The translations under genes and the position numbers were made by a program. Positions 28,113 through 37,088 of a stretch of 64,000 bases of DNA are shown here, piece by piece. How positions within the stretch are numbered: position 1 is the first letter of the stretch; each line of letters opens with the position of its first letter. The notes beneath the pieces are model-generated. The model was given only the letters and a program-made list of their open reading frames with translations. It was not told the DNA's origin and searched no databases. Origin of the DNA: Roseovarius faecimaris. GTDB lineage: Bacteria; Pseudomonadota; Alphaproteobacteria; Rhodobacterales; Rhodobacteraceae. Where the stretch lies: assembly GCF_009762325.1 (NCBI RefSeq), contig NZ_CP034348.1, forward strand, positions 3,478,501 to 3,542,500, written 5' to 3'.

Positions 28113-28461
28113 CAGCCTTTAGGGCAATCGTCTTAACCCCGCAAACGGCTGTCTGAATGCCACCGGCGGGATCTCCGCCGACGCGCAGAAAGCAGCCATG
28201 CGTTGCGCACCAGCGTCATTGGCAATATCGCGCTGTGGCGCGAGCAACGCGTGATCTCCTACCTGCTCGCCTCGGATCGAGCACGCGCGCGCCTGGCAGA
28301 AGAAAAACTTAGCAGCTGGGCAGTGAACCACCCCTTCGACGAAGTTTGAAGGCTCGCCTCCTGCGGGCTGAAAAGGATAGACACTCCGCTTGCCGAGGCT
28401 TTCATTGGAAAGCCTCGACCAGCATAGGCGAGGACCAATTCACATGAGCCCCGTTCCGAAA
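28113..28461. other. Gene-poor patch with a possible gene remnant and a hairpin
   Basis: Most of this stretch has no supported gene. On the plus strand 28137-28349 is open for 70 codons without a start codon; its translation (for example NIALWREQRVISYLLASDRA) looks protein-like and helical, so it may be the tail of a decayed gene. A perfect 10-bp hairpin, CGAGGCTTTC-ATTG-GAAAGCCTCG, occupies 28394-28417. No insertion-sequence ends are visible. Confidence 0.4.
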
Positions 28462-28477
28462 GGCCGTCAGAACGGCC
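28462..28477 (-). terminator. Putative terminator of tag
   Basis: GGCCGT and ACGGCC form a six-pair stem with a four-base loop, followed on the minus strand by TTTCGG. It starts about 19 bases after the tag stop codon. The stem is short but well placed. Confidence 0.5.
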
Positions 28478-28495
28478 ATTTGAGAGCCACCAGAT

Positions 28496-29071
28496 TTAGG
28501 GAATGTGCGCTTTGACCTTCTCGTGGCAAGGGCAGCCCACCAGATGATCGTTGACCATGCCCACCGCCTGCATCCAGGCATAAACAATGGTCGGGCCGCA
28601 GAATTTGAACCCGCGTTTCTTCAAATCCTTCGAAAATTGTTGGGATATTTCCGTCTGGGCCGGGACCTCGGCGAGGCTGGTCCAGCGGTTTTGCAGGGGC
28701 GCGCCGCCGACGAAGCTCCAGCAATAGCGGTCAAAGCCCTGTTCGGCTTCGACACGCTGCCAGGCGCGGGCGTTGGTGATGGTGGCCTCGATCTTGCCGC
28801 GGTGGCGGATGATGCCCGGATCGGCGAGCAGGCGCATCACCTCCGCACTGCCCCAATCGGCAATGATATTTGGATCAAACCCTTGGAAAGCATTACGAAA
28901 ATTCTCACGCTTCTTGAGGATCGTGATCCAGCTCAGACCGGCCTGAAAGCCATCGAGGATCAGCTTTTCCCAGAGCGCGCGGCTGTCATATTCAGGCACG
29001 CCCCATTCGGTATCGTGATAGTCCAGATAGATCGGATCGCGCCCCGCCCAGCCGCATCTTTCCTGCATCAT
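28496..29071 (-). CDS. tag: DNA-3-methyladenine glycosylase I
   Basis: The 191-residue repair enzyme starts MMQERCGWAGRDPIYLDYHDTEWG, which is the TAG family opening with its zinc Cys and the conserved Tyr/Asp region. The C-terminal zinc ligands lie in HLVGCPCHEK. The segment GFQAGLSWITILKKRENFRNAF is also characteristic. It excises 3-methyladenine from alkylated DNA. An AGGGGG five bases before the ATG at 29071 fixes the start. Confidence 0.95.
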   Translation of the reverse strand: MMQERCGWAGRDPIYLDYHDTEWGVPEYDSRALWEKLILDGFQAGLSWITILKKRENFRNAFQGFDPNIIADWGSAEVMRLLADPGIIRHRGKIEATITNARAWQRVEAEQGFDRYCWSFVGGAPLQNRWTSLAEVPAQTEISQQFSKDLKKRGFKFCGPTIVYAWMQAVGMVNDHLVGCPCHEKVKAHIP

Positions 29072-29180
29072 TTGCCCCCTTGCACAGCCTGTGGCGGCCT
29101 GATCGTTCAAATGCGCCGCTTAAGACTTCCTTAGAGGGAAGCGGGCAGGTTGTGAACCGAGTCACACCGGAGAGTTGCTA

Positions 29181-30020
29181 ATGCGGGGCAGCAGACGCAT
29201 CAGGGCCGATATTCCCGCGGGTCATCAGGATCCGCTCAGCTATGCGGTCACGGCCCGGGACCGGTCGACCATCGAGATGGTCAATCAGGCGGTGCGTCAC
29301 AAGCAGGTGATGCTGGCCTATCAGGCGGTTGTTCCGGCCCGGGACCAGAGCCGCCCGGCCTTCTATGAAGGGCTGATCCGGGTGCTGGACGAGACCGGGC
29401 GGATCATCCCGGCCCGTGACTTCATCAGCGCGATCGAGGAGACGGAAACCGGCCGGATCATAGATTGCCTTGCGCTTGAACAGGGGATGAAGACGCTGGC
29501 GAAATTCCCCGATCTGCGCCTGTCGGTCAACATGTCGGCCCGATCCATCGGCTATGACCGGTGGATGCGTACACTCAAGCGGGGGCTTGGCGCCGATCCG
29601 ACGGTGGGCGAGCGGCTGATCCTGGAGATCACCGAAAGCTCGGCCATGCTGGTGCCGGAGCTGGTCATCAACTTCATGAGCGCGCTGCAGCGCAAGGGGA
29701 TCAGCTTTGCGCTGGATGATTTTGGCGCGGGCTTTACCTCGTTCCGCTATCTGCGGGATTTCTATTTCGACATCCTGAAGATCGACGGGCAGTTCATCCG
29801 CGGCATTGCCGCGTCGCCCGACAATCAGGTGCTGACCGCCGCTCTTGCCTCGATTGCCGAGCAGTTCGACATGCTGACGGTCGCGGAGTTCGTCGAAAAC
29901 GCACAGGATGCGGCCTATCTCACCGAGATGGGCATCGACTGTCTGCAGGGGTACTACTTCGCCGCGCCGACGGTGCGCCTGCCCTGGGCGGAAAAGGAGC
30001 GGGCGCGCGCCGTTCTCTGA
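29181..30020 (+). CDS. EAL-domain c-di-GMP phosphodiesterase
   Basis: The 279-residue protein is essentially one EAL domain after a 35-residue N-terminus, with no sensor, GGDEF or membrane segment. The catalytic set is complete: E63 in the YEGLIR motif (EGL in place of EAL), N117, E149, E152, D179-D180 in [10 protein letters not shown]200, E236/E239 and Q256 in LQGYYFA. It should hydrolyse cyclic di-GMP in the cytosol and so favour motility over attachment. GGAGAG precedes the ATG. It is transcribed alone, ahead of phaA. Confidence 0.92.
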   Translation: MRGSRRIRADIPAGHQDPLSYAVTARDRSTIEMVNQAVRHKQVMLAYQAVVPARDQSRPAFYEGLIRVLDETGRIIPARDFISAIEETETGRIIDCLALEQGMKTLAKFPDLRLSVNMSARSIGYDRWMRTLKRGLGADPTVGERLILEITESSAMLVPELVINFMSALQRKGISFALDDFGAGFTSFRYLRDFYFDILKIDGQFIRGIAASPDNQVLTAALASIAEQFDMLTVAEFVENAQDAAYLTEMGIDCLQGYYFAAPTVRLPWAEKERARAVL

Positions 30021-30151
30021 CCTGCGACATTGCAAGCGGTTGCCGCGCTGCGGCGACTGTTTTATCACGGGCCCGAAGGCGGGGGTGTCCGAATCCTTAT
30101 CATTTCTCAAGCCCGGGCAGTCTCGACCATGACATTGGTGGAGAACATGAC

Positions 30152-31327
30152 ATGACAAATGTAGTAATCGCCTCCGCGGGACGGACCGCAGTCGGTTCTT
30201 TCGGCGGCTCTTTCGCAAACACCCCGGCGCATGATCTGGGCGCGGCCGTTCTGGAAGGCGTGGTGGCCCGCGCGGGCGTGGACAAGGCAGAAGTTTCGGA
30301 AACGATCCTCGGTCAGGTGCTGACCGCCGCTCAGGGGCAGAACCCGGCGCGCCAGGCGCATATCAATGCCGGCCTGCCGCAGGAAAGCAGCGCCTGGGGC
30401 ATCAACCAGGTCTGCGGGTCGGGCCTGCGCGCCGTGGCCCTTGGCGCGCAGCACATCATGCTGGGCGATGCCAGCATCGTCGCCGCCGGTGGGCAGGAAA
30501 ACATGACCCTCTCCCCCCATGCCGCGCATCTGCGCGCCGGGCACAAGATGGGTGACCTGAAATATATCGACACGATGATCCGCGACGGTCTGTGGGATGC
30601 CTTCAACGGCTATCACATGGGCCAGACCGCCGAGAATGTTGCCGAGAAGTGGCAGATCAGCCGCGAGGCGCAGGACGAGTTCGCCGTCGGCAGCCAGAAC
30701 AAGGCCGAAGCCGCGCAAAAGGCGGGCAGGTTCGACGACGAGATCATCCCCTTCACCGTCAAGACCCGCAAGGGCGAGATCGTTGTCGACAAGGATGAGT
30801 ATATCCGCCACGGCGCGAACCTTGAGGCGATGCAGAAGATGCGTCCGGCCTTCACCAAGGACGGGTCGGTCACCGCGGCCAACGCCTCGGGGCTGAACGA
30901 CGGCGCAGCAGCCGTGCTGCTGATGAGCGCCGACGACGCCGAGAAGCGCGGGATCGAACCGCTGGCGCGGATCGCTTCCTATGCCACGGCCGGGCTGGAC
31001 CCGCAGGTGATGGGCGTGGGCCCGATCTATGCCAGCCGCAAGGCGCTGGACAAGGCGGGCTGGTCGGTGGACGACCTGGACCTGGTGGAAGCCAACGAAG
31101 CCTTTGCCGCGCAGGCCTGTGCAGTGAACAAGGACATGGGCTGGGATCCGAGCATCGTGAACGTCAATGGTGGTGCCATTGCCATTGGGCACCCGATCGG
31201 CGCCTCGGGCTGCCGCGTGCTCAACACCCTGCTCTTCGAGATGAAGCGCCGCGACGCCAAGAAGGGCCTCGCCACGCTGTGCATCGGCGGAGGCATGGGT
31301 GTGGCGCTCTGCGTCGAACGTCCGTAA
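30152..31327 (+). CDS. phaA: Acetyl-CoA C-acetyltransferase (thiolase)
   Basis: The 391-residue biosynthetic thiolase has the acylated cysteine C88 in [10 protein letters not shown], the His of [15 protein letters not shown] (about 347) and the base C377 in LCIGGGMG. It condenses two acetyl-CoA to acetoacetyl-CoA, the first step of polyhydroxybutyrate synthesis. phaB lies downstream with one secreted-protein gene between. The synthase (phaC) is not in the window. Confidence 0.95.
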   Translation: MTNVVIASAGRTAVGSFGGSFANTPAHDLGAAVLEGVVARAGVDKAEVSETILGQVLTAAQGQNPARQAHINAGLPQESSAWGINQVCGSGLRAVALGAQHIMLGDASIVAAGGQENMTLSPHAAHLRAGHKMGDLKYIDTMIRDGLWDAFNGYHMGQTAENVAEKWQISREAQDEFAVGSQNKAEAAQKAGRFDDEIIPFTVKTRKGEIVVDKDEYIRHGANLEAMQKMRPAFTKDGSVTAANASGLNDGAAAVLLMSADDAEKRGIEPLARIASYATAGLDPQVMGVGPIYASRKALDKAGWSVDDLDLVEANEAFAAQACAVNKDMGWDPSIVNVNGGAIAIGHPIGASGCRVLNTLLFEMKRRDAKKGLATLCIGGGMGVALCVERP

Positions 31328-31329
31328 CC

Positions 31330-31746
31330 ATGACGGGCGCGTGTCATATCGCGAACCGCGCCCGCATTTTCCACGGCCCTGGTATCGGGTGTCTGGCCCT
31401 GCTGGCCCTGGGCGGCATGGCACAGGCCAGCCAGCCCATCTCGACCAGCCTGACGGAATGTAATGTGATCTTTTCCGAGCTGGCCGTGATCGGTGAAGCG
31501 CGGGGCAAATCGCAGGACGAGATTGCAGCCATCACCCGCAGCGCAACCGTGTTTCTGGACGCCGCATTCGCACAGGCCAAACATGAGGGACAGCCCGACG
31601 CATACGAGCATGTTCGATCTGATCTGCACAGGCTGACCGACAAATGGGATGGACGGTTTTCCAGGATCACACTCCTGAACGAGAACATGGAATGGATCAA
31701 ATATTGCCGTGCCCTCGGAAAGGATCGCGGGCTGGAGCTGCCGTGA
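31330..31746 (+). CDS. Hypothetical secreted protein between phaA and phaB
   Basis: The 138-residue product starts at ATG 31330, two bases after the phaA stop. An N-terminal signal peptide (hydrophobic GIGCLALLALGGMAQA, cleavage near ASQ) predicts export to the periplasm. The mature part is helical and charged, with two Cys (TECNVIF and IKYCRAL) that could form a disulphide. No family is recognised. The close spacing suggests transcription with phaA, yet the product's location does not fit the cytosolic PHB pathway. Confidence 0.7.
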   Translation: MTGACHIANRARIFHGPGIGCLALLALGGMAQASQPISTSLTECNVIFSELAVIGEARGKSQDEIAAITRSATVFLDAAFAQAKHEGQPDAYEHVRSDLHRLTDKWDGRFSRITLLNENMEWIKYCRALGKDRGLELP

Positions 31747-31783
31747 AAACCACCCCGCATCGCGGAATATGCGAAAATCCTGC

Positions 31784-31800
31784 GCGCAATAATATTGCGC
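31784..31800. promoter_or_regulatory. Palindrome upstream of phaB
   Basis: GCGCAATA-A-TATTGCGC is a perfect dyad 56 bases before the phaB ATG. PhaR-type repressors of this bacterial group are known to bind GC-flanked dyads near PHB genes, so it is a candidate operator; assignment is inference. Confidence 0.4.
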
Positions 31801-31856
31801 TCATCAGCATAACTGAGTAACAAACAAACCAAACACATTCAGACTGGAGACTTAAG

Positions 31857-32582
31857 ATGGGAAGAACAGCACTTGTGACCGGTGGCTCGCGCGGTATCGG
31901 CGCGGCCATTTCGAAGGCGCTCAAGGCCGAGGGCTATAACGTCGCCGCCTCTTACGCGGGCAATGACGAGGCCGCCGCGAAATTCACCGAGGAAACCGGC
32001 ATCAAGACCTACAAATGGGACGTGGGCGATTACGAGGCTTCCGAGGCCGGGATCGCGCAGGTCGAGGCCGATCTGGGCCCGATCGAAGTGGTTGTCGCCA
32101 ATGCCGGGATCACCTGGGACGGGTTCTTCCACAAGATGACGCCGGAGCAGTGGAACAAGGTGATCGCCACCAACCTCACGGGCGTGTTCAACACCGTGCG
32201 CCCGGTCTGGCCGGGGATGCGCGAGCGCAAGTTCGGCCGTGTGATCGTGATCAGCTCGGTCAACGGTCAGAAGGGTCAGGCCGGTCAGGTCAACTATGCC
32301 GCCACCAAGGCCGGTGACATCGGCATCGTGCGCAGCCTCGCGCAGGAAGGTGCGCGCGCGGGCATCACCGCCAACGCCGTCTGCCCGGGCTATATCGGCA
32401 CGGAAATGGTCCGCGCCATCGACGAAGACGTGCTGAACAAGCACATCATCCCGCAGATCCCCGCGGGCCGTCTGGGCGAGCCGGAAGAGATCGCGCGCTG
32501 CGTGACCTTCCTGGCCTCCGACGATGCGGAGTTCATCAACGGCTCGACCATCTCGGCCAACGGGGCGCAGTTCTTCGCCTGA
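31857..32582 (+). CDS. phaB: Acetoacetyl-CoA reductase (NADPH)
   Basis: The 241-residue short-chain dehydrogenase has the cofactor motif TGGSRGIG (8-15), the NAG strand (81-84) and the catalytic S134, Y147 and K151. It reduces acetoacetyl-CoA to (R)-3-hydroxybutyryl-CoA for PHB. GGAG seven bases before the ATG is a good ribosome site. A strong terminator follows. Confidence 0.95.
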   Translation: MGRTALVTGGSRGIGAAISKALKAEGYNVAASYAGNDEAAAKFTEETGIKTYKWDVGDYEASEAGIAQVEADLGPIEVVVANAGITWDGFFHKMTPEQWNKVIATNLTGVFNTVRPVWPGMRERKFGRVIVISSVNGQKGQAGQVNYAATKAGDIGIVRSLAQEGARAGITANAVCPGYIGTEMVRAIDEDVLNKHIIPQIPAGRLGEPEEIARCVTFLASDDAEFINGSTISANGAQFFA

Positions 32583-32605
32583 GCCGAACGATCAGAGCTC
32601 ATAAA

Positions 32606-32634
32606 AAAGGGCCGGTCTCATGGACCGGCCCTTT
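32606..32634 (+). terminator. Intrinsic terminator of phaB
   Basis: AAAGGGCCGGTC (32606-32617) pairs perfectly with GACCGGCCCTTT (32623-32634) over a five-base loop, ending in TTTCTCGTT. A classic rho-independent terminator 24 bases after the phaB stop. Confidence 0.9.
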
Positions 32635-32660
32635 CTCGTTCCGAGGGAGGCTTGCAACGA

Positions 32661-32780
32661 TCACTCGGACGGGAACGGCTTGCGCAGCCAGCGCAACATA
32701 CCAGCCAGCGCGTCACTGCGGGCCTGGTGGGCCGCGCGGATGGCATCGCGGGTGCGGGCGGTTGTCGGTGCTTCGATCAT
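32661..32780 (-). CDS. Small hypothetical protein divergent from the LysR gene
   Basis: The 39-residue product is basic and helical (RTRDAIRAAHQARSDALAGM), ending LRKPFPSE. AAAGGAG six bases before the ATG is a strong ribosome site, the main evidence that it is translated. It shares the upstream region with the LysR-type gene, so it could be that regulator's target. Confidence 0.55.
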   Translation of the reverse strand: MIEAPTTARTRDAIRAAHQARSDALAGMLRWLRKPFPSE

Positions 32781-32870
32781 GGCGGGCTCCTTTGTGGTGT
32801 TCAGTGTTACTTGATTGATTTGAATATGGCCCTTTGCCTTGTTGACCACAAACGAGACTTTCTATCTGTT

Positions 32871-32889
32871 CACTTAAGTGGTACTTAAC
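32871..32889. promoter_or_regulatory. Dyad and TTAA-N7-TTAAC site before the LysR gene
   Basis: CACTTAAGTG (32871-32880) is a perfect palindrome, and the same bases form TTAA (32874-32877), seven bases, TTAAC (32885-32889). The latter matches the CtrA box spacing; ACTTAA is also repeated every eleven bases. It ends five bases before the LysR ATG, so a bound protein would block the start region. Confidence 0.45.
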
Positions 32890-32894
32890 TGAAT

Positions 32895-33842
32895 ATGCCA
32901 GACCGTCTGCCCCCTCTTACCGCTTTGCGCGCCTTTGATGCCGCCGCACGGCATATGTCATTTCAGGCCGCCGCGGCCGAGTTGAACGTGACCCCCGCCG
33001 CGCTCAGCTTTCAGATCAAGTCGCTGGAAGAGCATTTTGGCGGGCCGCTTTTTCGCCGCCTGAACCGGGCGGTGGAGCTGACCGAGGCGGGCCGCGCCCT
33101 GGCGCCCGGCTGTGCACGCGGGTTTCGCGAGCTGTCGACCGCCTGGCAGACGGCGCGCCGGATCAGCGAAACCAACACGCTGACGGTGACGGCAGGCCCG
33201 GCGCTGACGGCCAAGTGGCTTGCCCCGAGGCTGTATGAATTTGCCCGCGTCCACCCCGAGATCGACCTGCGCTTCTCGGCCTCGTTGCAGATCGTCGATC
33301 TGGAGAACGCAGGCGTCGATGTCGCCATCCGGTTCAGCGCGAATGTTGACGAGAGGTATTTCTCAATCCCGGTGCGCAAGGAATGGATGACCCCGGTGAT
33401 GACCCCGGCACTGGCCGAGAGATACACCACCCCCGAAAGCCTGACCGACGCGCCGCTGATTTTTGACGATTCCCTGGCGAGCCTTCAGAACCCGCCGGGA
33501 TGGCCCAACTGGTTCAGGGCGATGGGCATGGATTTCGAACCCACGCACGGGCCGCGGTTTTCCAATGCGGATCATGCCATTGATGCGGCGGCGGCCGGGA
33601 TGGGGATCGTGCTGGGGCGCCGCGCGATCATCCTGCAGGATTTGCTGGAGGGGCGGCTTGTCGCGCCTTTCAAGACTGCGGTCGAAATCGACGCGCAGTT
33701 CAACTTCGCCTGCCTGAAAGGCACCGAAACGCGGCCAAACGTGGCCGCATTCCGGGACTGGTTCTTCAGTGAAATCGAGAAAACAGCCTATGTGTCGGAT
33801 GACTTTGAGATCATTCCGAGCAGCGGGATACGCCCCGCCTGA
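32895..33842 (+). CDS. LysR-family regulator (GcvA-like)
   Basis: The 315-residue regulator opens with PPLTALRAFDAAARHMSFQAAAAELNVTPAALS, the GcvA-type winged helix, and has a periplasmic-binding-protein-like effector domain from about residue 95. GcvA-type proteins control glycine cleavage, beta-lactamase or amino-acid genes; no such target is adjacent here. Only the 39-residue divergent frame is a local candidate. Confidence 0.92.
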   Translation: MPDRLPPLTALRAFDAAARHMSFQAAAAELNVTPAALSFQIKSLEEHFGGPLFRRLNRAVELTEAGRALAPGCARGFRELSTAWQTARRISETNTLTVTAGPALTAKWLAPRLYEFARVHPEIDLRFSASLQIVDLENAGVDVAIRFSANVDERYFSIPVRKEWMTPVMTPALAERYTTPESLTDAPLIFDDSLASLQNPPGWPNWFRAMGMDFEPTHGPRFSNADHAIDAAAAGMGIVLGRRAIILQDLLEGRLVAPFKTAVEIDAQFNFACLKGTETRPNVAAFRDWFFSEIEKTAYVSDDFEIIPSSGIRPA

Positions 33843-33860
33843 TACGTTCCGGGCCGCCGG

Positions 33861-34031
33861 TCAGGCGCTGACGGACAGCCGTTCAATCTCTTCCTTGAGC
33901 CGCAGTTTCTGCTTCTTGAGCTCGGCAATCTCAATATCGGAGGAGCCGGGCGCGCGCTGCACCTCTTCCACCCGATCCGAGAGGTCCTGATGTTTCCGTT
34001 TCAGTTCTTCCAGGTGCGAACTCAGGCTCAT
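33861..34031 (-). CDS. YdcH family (DUF465) small protein
   Basis: The 56-residue helical protein reads MSLSSHLEELKRKHQDLSDR and ends with IAELKKQKLRLKEEIERL, the DUF465 pattern of two charged helices separated by a short acidic turn. AAGGAG precedes the ATG. Function is unknown; family members are short coiled coils. Confidence 0.88.
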   Translation of the reverse strand: MSLSSHLEELKRKHQDLSDRVEEVQRAPGSSDIEIAELKKQKLRLKEEIERLSVSA

Positions 34032-34142
34032 AGGCGCTCTCCTTTTCTGCGGGTGTCATTACTCTACATGGGGAGTGCAGCACAGTTTTACAAATCTGTC
34101 ACGCTGCGGCTGCATTGTGAGGCGCGAAAACTTGTTCAACTT

Positions 34143-34919
34143 TTATGACTCTTGCGGAAATGTCAGCGCCGCGCCCTCGCGCAGAATGGCGGCGGTGGCG
34201 GGGGTATAGCTGTCACGGTCCCCGTCATGCTGTGCGCCCTCATGCAGAAGCCAGCCGTCATGCAGCCGGAACGGCGCGCGCCCGTTCTTGCGCCCGCGCA
34301 ACAGGACAAGCCGCGCAGCACGGCCCCGGCGCGGGATCAGCGGGAGCAGTTCGAGACTGCCCAGATGCTGCGCCATCGCGGTCAGAAGCTCGGGCGCGCG
34401 GGCGGCCTGGTGGATGATAGTGAGCGTGCCCTTGGGCGCCGTGCGCCGGGCGCCCACATCGACCCAGGCGGATAGCGGCGTGGCCTCGCCCAGCGCCCCC
34501 TCGCGGCCCGGATCGGTGGCGGCCACCCCGGTGGAGCGGTCGAAATAGGGAGGATTTGCAATGACATGGGTGAACTGGCGCTGGCGCAGCGCGCTTGGCA
34601 TCTCGGCCAGATCGCCGGTCAGAACCTCGGCATCAAGGCCGTTTTCGTCGGCATTGCGGCGGGCGAGCGCGGCATAGCCCGTCTGCCGTTCCAGCCCGGT
34701 CACGCGGAGCCCCGGCACGCGCACCGCGCAGCACAGCATCGCCGCCCCTGCCCCGCAGCCCAGATCGAGCAGCGTCTCACCCGATCTGGCGGGCACCGAC
34801 GCGGCCAGAAGCACCGGGTCCACCCCGGCACGATAGCCGGCCTTTGGCTGGGACAGGGTCAGACGCCCGCCAAGGAAGGCATCGCGGGTCAGATCGCCCT
34901 CGTCCGCGTGCTCATTCAT
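34143..34919 (-). CDS. TrmN6-like SAM-dependent methyltransferase
   Basis: The 258-residue enzyme has the SAM motif LLDLGCGAGAAMLCCA and the adenine-N6 catalytic motif NPPY (in VIANPPYFD). It resembles YfiC/TrmN6, which methylates A37 of tRNA1(Val). The opening DAFLGGRLTLSQPKAGYRAG is characteristic of this group. The ATG at 34919 overlaps the end of the DUF2007 gene by eight bases. Confidence 0.88.
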   Translation of the reverse strand: MNEHADEGDLTRDAFLGGRLTLSQPKAGYRAGVDPVLLAASVPARSGETLLDLGCGAGAAMLCCAVRVPGLRVTGLERQTGYAALARRNADENGLDAEVLTGDLAEMPSALRQRQFTHVIANPPYFDRSTGVAATDPGREGALGEATPLSAWVDVGARRTAPKGTLTIIHQAARAPELLTAMAQHLGSLELLPLIPRRGRAARLVLLRGRKNGRAPFRLHDGWLLHEGAQHDGDRDSYTPATAAILREGAALTFPQES

Positions 34920-35127
34920 CCACATGCAACCCGTTGTCGAGAAGGGTCCGGCGGGCGGCGTCAAAATCTCTCTCGGCGACCATGACGCGGCGAGGGAAAA
35001 CCCCGATCGAGCCCTCAAGGATGCTCATATTTACGTCCAATTCAAAGCAGTCTATACCCTCGCCCTGAAGCAGCGCCTTGGCAAAGGCGATCTCGGTCGG
35101 GTCGTTGGTGCGCATGAGCTGTTTCAT
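34912..35127 (-). CDS. DUF2007 domain-containing protein
   Basis: The 71-residue product starts MKQLMRTNDPTEIAFAKALL, followed by GIDCFELDVNMS and a closing DFDAARRTLLDNG, the DUF2007 (putative signal-transducing, GlnB-like) layout. It overlaps the methyltransferase gene and is divergent from the polyprenyl synthase gene, 55 bases away. Confidence 0.88.
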   Translation of the reverse strand: MKQLMRTNDPTEIAFAKALLQGEGIDCFELDVNMSILEGSIGVFPRRVMVAERDFDAARRTLLDNGLHVDE

Positions 35128-35182
35128 ACATCTGAAATAAGGGCATGCATGGCGAAATGTCGAGCGATGTGACGGGAGTGTG

Positions 35183-36184
35183 ATGGGATTGGACGAGGCA
35201 GCCACCAAGCCGCATGAGCAGCTGGCCGCGCATCTGACCGAGCGGATGGCGGCAGTGAATGTGCTGATCCGCGAGCGGATGGCCTCGCGTCACGCGCCGC
35301 GCATCCCCGAAGTGACGGCCCATCTGGTCGAGGCCGGCGGCAAGCGTCTGCGCCCGATGCTGACGCTGGCCAGTGCCGAGATGTGCGGCTATGACGGCGA
35401 TTTTGACGTGCATCTGGCGGCAACGGTGGAGTTCATCCATACCGCGACCCTGTTGCATGACGACGTGGTCGATGAAAGCGCACAGCGGCGCGGACGGCCC
35501 ACGGCGAACCTGCTGTGGGACAACAAATCAAGCGTCCTGGTGGGCGATTACCTGTTTTCCCGCGCGTTTCAGTTGATGGTTGAAACCGGCTCTCTCCGGG
35601 TGCTGGACATTCTGTCCGGCGCGTCGGCGACGATTGCCGAGGGCGAGGTGTTGCAACTGACCGCCTCGCGCGATCTGTCCACAACCGAAGAGATTTACCT
35701 GCAAGTGGTGCGCGGCAAGACGGCCGCCCTGTTTTCGGCCGCGACCGAAGTGGGCGGCGTGATCGCGGGCGCGCCCGAAGCGCAGGTGCAGGCGCTCTTT
35801 GATTATGGCGATGCTCTGGGAATTGCGTTTCAGATCGTCGATGACCTGCTGGATTACCAGGGCCAGAGCAGTGCCACCGGCAAGAATGTCGGAGACGATT
35901 TCCGCGAACGCAAGCTGACGCTGCCGGTGATCAAGGCAGTGGCGGCGGCGGATGCCGAAGAGCGCGCCTTCTGGAAGCGGACCATCGAGAAGGGCGATCA
36001 GCGCGAAGGCGATCTGGATCAGGCGCTGGCACTGCTGGACAAGCATGGCACGCTGGAGGCCACGCGGGCCGAGGCGCTGGCCTGGAGCGCCAGGGCGCAG
36101 ACGGCGATCCGCTCTCTGCCCGAGCATCCCATACGCACAATGCTGGACGATCTGGCCGAATATGTGGTGGCGCGGATCAGCTGA
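35183..36184 (+). CDS. ispB: Polyprenyl diphosphate synthase (octaprenyl/decaprenyl type)
   Basis: The 333-residue trans-prenyltransferase has the first aspartate-rich motif LLHDDVVDES, the GGKRLRP motif and the second motif QIVDDLLDY. The residues before the first motif (TVEFIHTATL) are small, in keeping with long-chain products. In this bacterial group it makes the ubiquinone-10 side chain. The ATG follows GGGAGTGTG. Confidence 0.92.
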   Translation: MGLDEAATKPHEQLAAHLTERMAAVNVLIRERMASRHAPRIPEVTAHLVEAGGKRLRPMLTLASAEMCGYDGDFDVHLAATVEFIHTATLLHDDVVDESAQRRGRPTANLLWDNKSSVLVGDYLFSRAFQLMVETGSLRVLDILSGASATIAEGEVLQLTASRDLSTTEEIYLQVVRGKTAALFSAATEVGGVIAGAPEAQVQALFDYGDALGIAFQIVDDLLDYQGQSSATGKNVGDDFRERKLTLPVIKAVAAADAEERAFWKRTIEKGDQREGDLDQALALLDKHGTLEATRAEALAWSARAQTAIRSLPEHPIRTMLDDLAEYVVARIS

Positions 36185-36242
36185 GCCGCGAGCGAGCGCC
36201 TGAAAACGGGCGCGCTCCACTGACTGTCCGAGTTAACCCTGT

Positions 36243-37088
36243 TCAGGGCCGCGACGATGGGTGCCCTGCATTCAGACGTGCCGCAGCGACCCACCAGCCG
36301 GGCTGTTGTTCGCGCAGGCGTCCCGCCGCCGCACGGGCGGTTTCACGGTTGTCATAAAGGCCAAAGCAGGTGGCCCCCGAGCCCGACATCCGCGCAAGGC
36401 GACAGCCGGGGGTGACCTCCAGCGCCTTGAACACCTGGGCGATCACCGGCTCGACCGCGATGGCGGGTGCCTCCAGATCGTTGCGCATGCCCTTCAGCCA
36501 GGTGATGAACTCGGCCCGGGACTGGCCGGAGGGGATCACCTCGGGCATGGGCGGGTTTTCATGGCTTTCCAGCTTCTTGAAAACGGTCTTGGTCGGGGCC
36601 GGGCGGTTGGGATTGACCAGCACAGCATGCAGCTTGGGCAGGCCGTGGAGCGGCTCGACACTTTCGCCGATGCCGCGCATGCGCGCCGCGCGGCCCACAA
36701 GGCACACAGGCACATCCGCTCCCAGCGCCAGCGGGTTCTCGGGGATCGGTTTGCCGGTCAGCTCCGACAGCGCCTTGAGCGTGGCCGCCGCGTCGCTGCT
36801 GCCGCCGCCAAGCCCGGCCGCGTTGGGCAGTTTCTTGGTCAGGCGCATCTCGGCGCCGACATGCATGAATTGCGCCGCCCGGATCATGATGTTGCGCTCA
36901 TCCAGCGGCACACCGGCGGTCATCCGCCCTTCGACCGAAAGCGACAGCGTATCCGATGGCTTCACCCGCACGGTGTCGCCGATATCGGCGAACACCACGA
37001 GCGAATCGAGCAGGTGATAGCCGTCGTCGCGGCGGCCGGTCACATGCAGGGTGAGGTTGATCTTGGCCGGAGCGAGAACCTTAACCAT
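36243..37088 (-). CDS. ispE: 4-diphosphocytidyl-2-C-methyl-D-erythritol kinase
   Basis: The 281-residue GHMP kinase starts MVKVLAPAKINLTLHVTGRR, has the ATP loop PNAAGLGGGSSDAAATL, the Asp of LGADVPVCLVG and the C-terminal MSGSGATCFG. It phosphorylates CDP-methylerythritol in the MEP isoprenoid pathway. The first codons overlap the stop of the TPR gene, so the two are translationally coupled. Confidence 0.94.
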   Translation of the reverse strand: MVKVLAPAKINLTLHVTGRRDDGYHLLDSLVVFADIGDTVRVKPSDTLSLSVEGRMTAGVPLDERNIMIRAAQFMHVGAEMRLTKKLPNAAGLGGGSSDAAATLKALSELTGKPIPENPLALGADVPVCLVGRAARMRGIGESVEPLHGLPKLHAVLVNPNRPAPTKTVFKKLESHENPPMPEVIPSGQSRAEFITWLKGMRNDLEAPAIAVEPVIAQVFKALEVTPGCRLARMSGSGATCFGLYDNRETARAAAGRLREQQPGWWVAAARLNAGHPSSRP

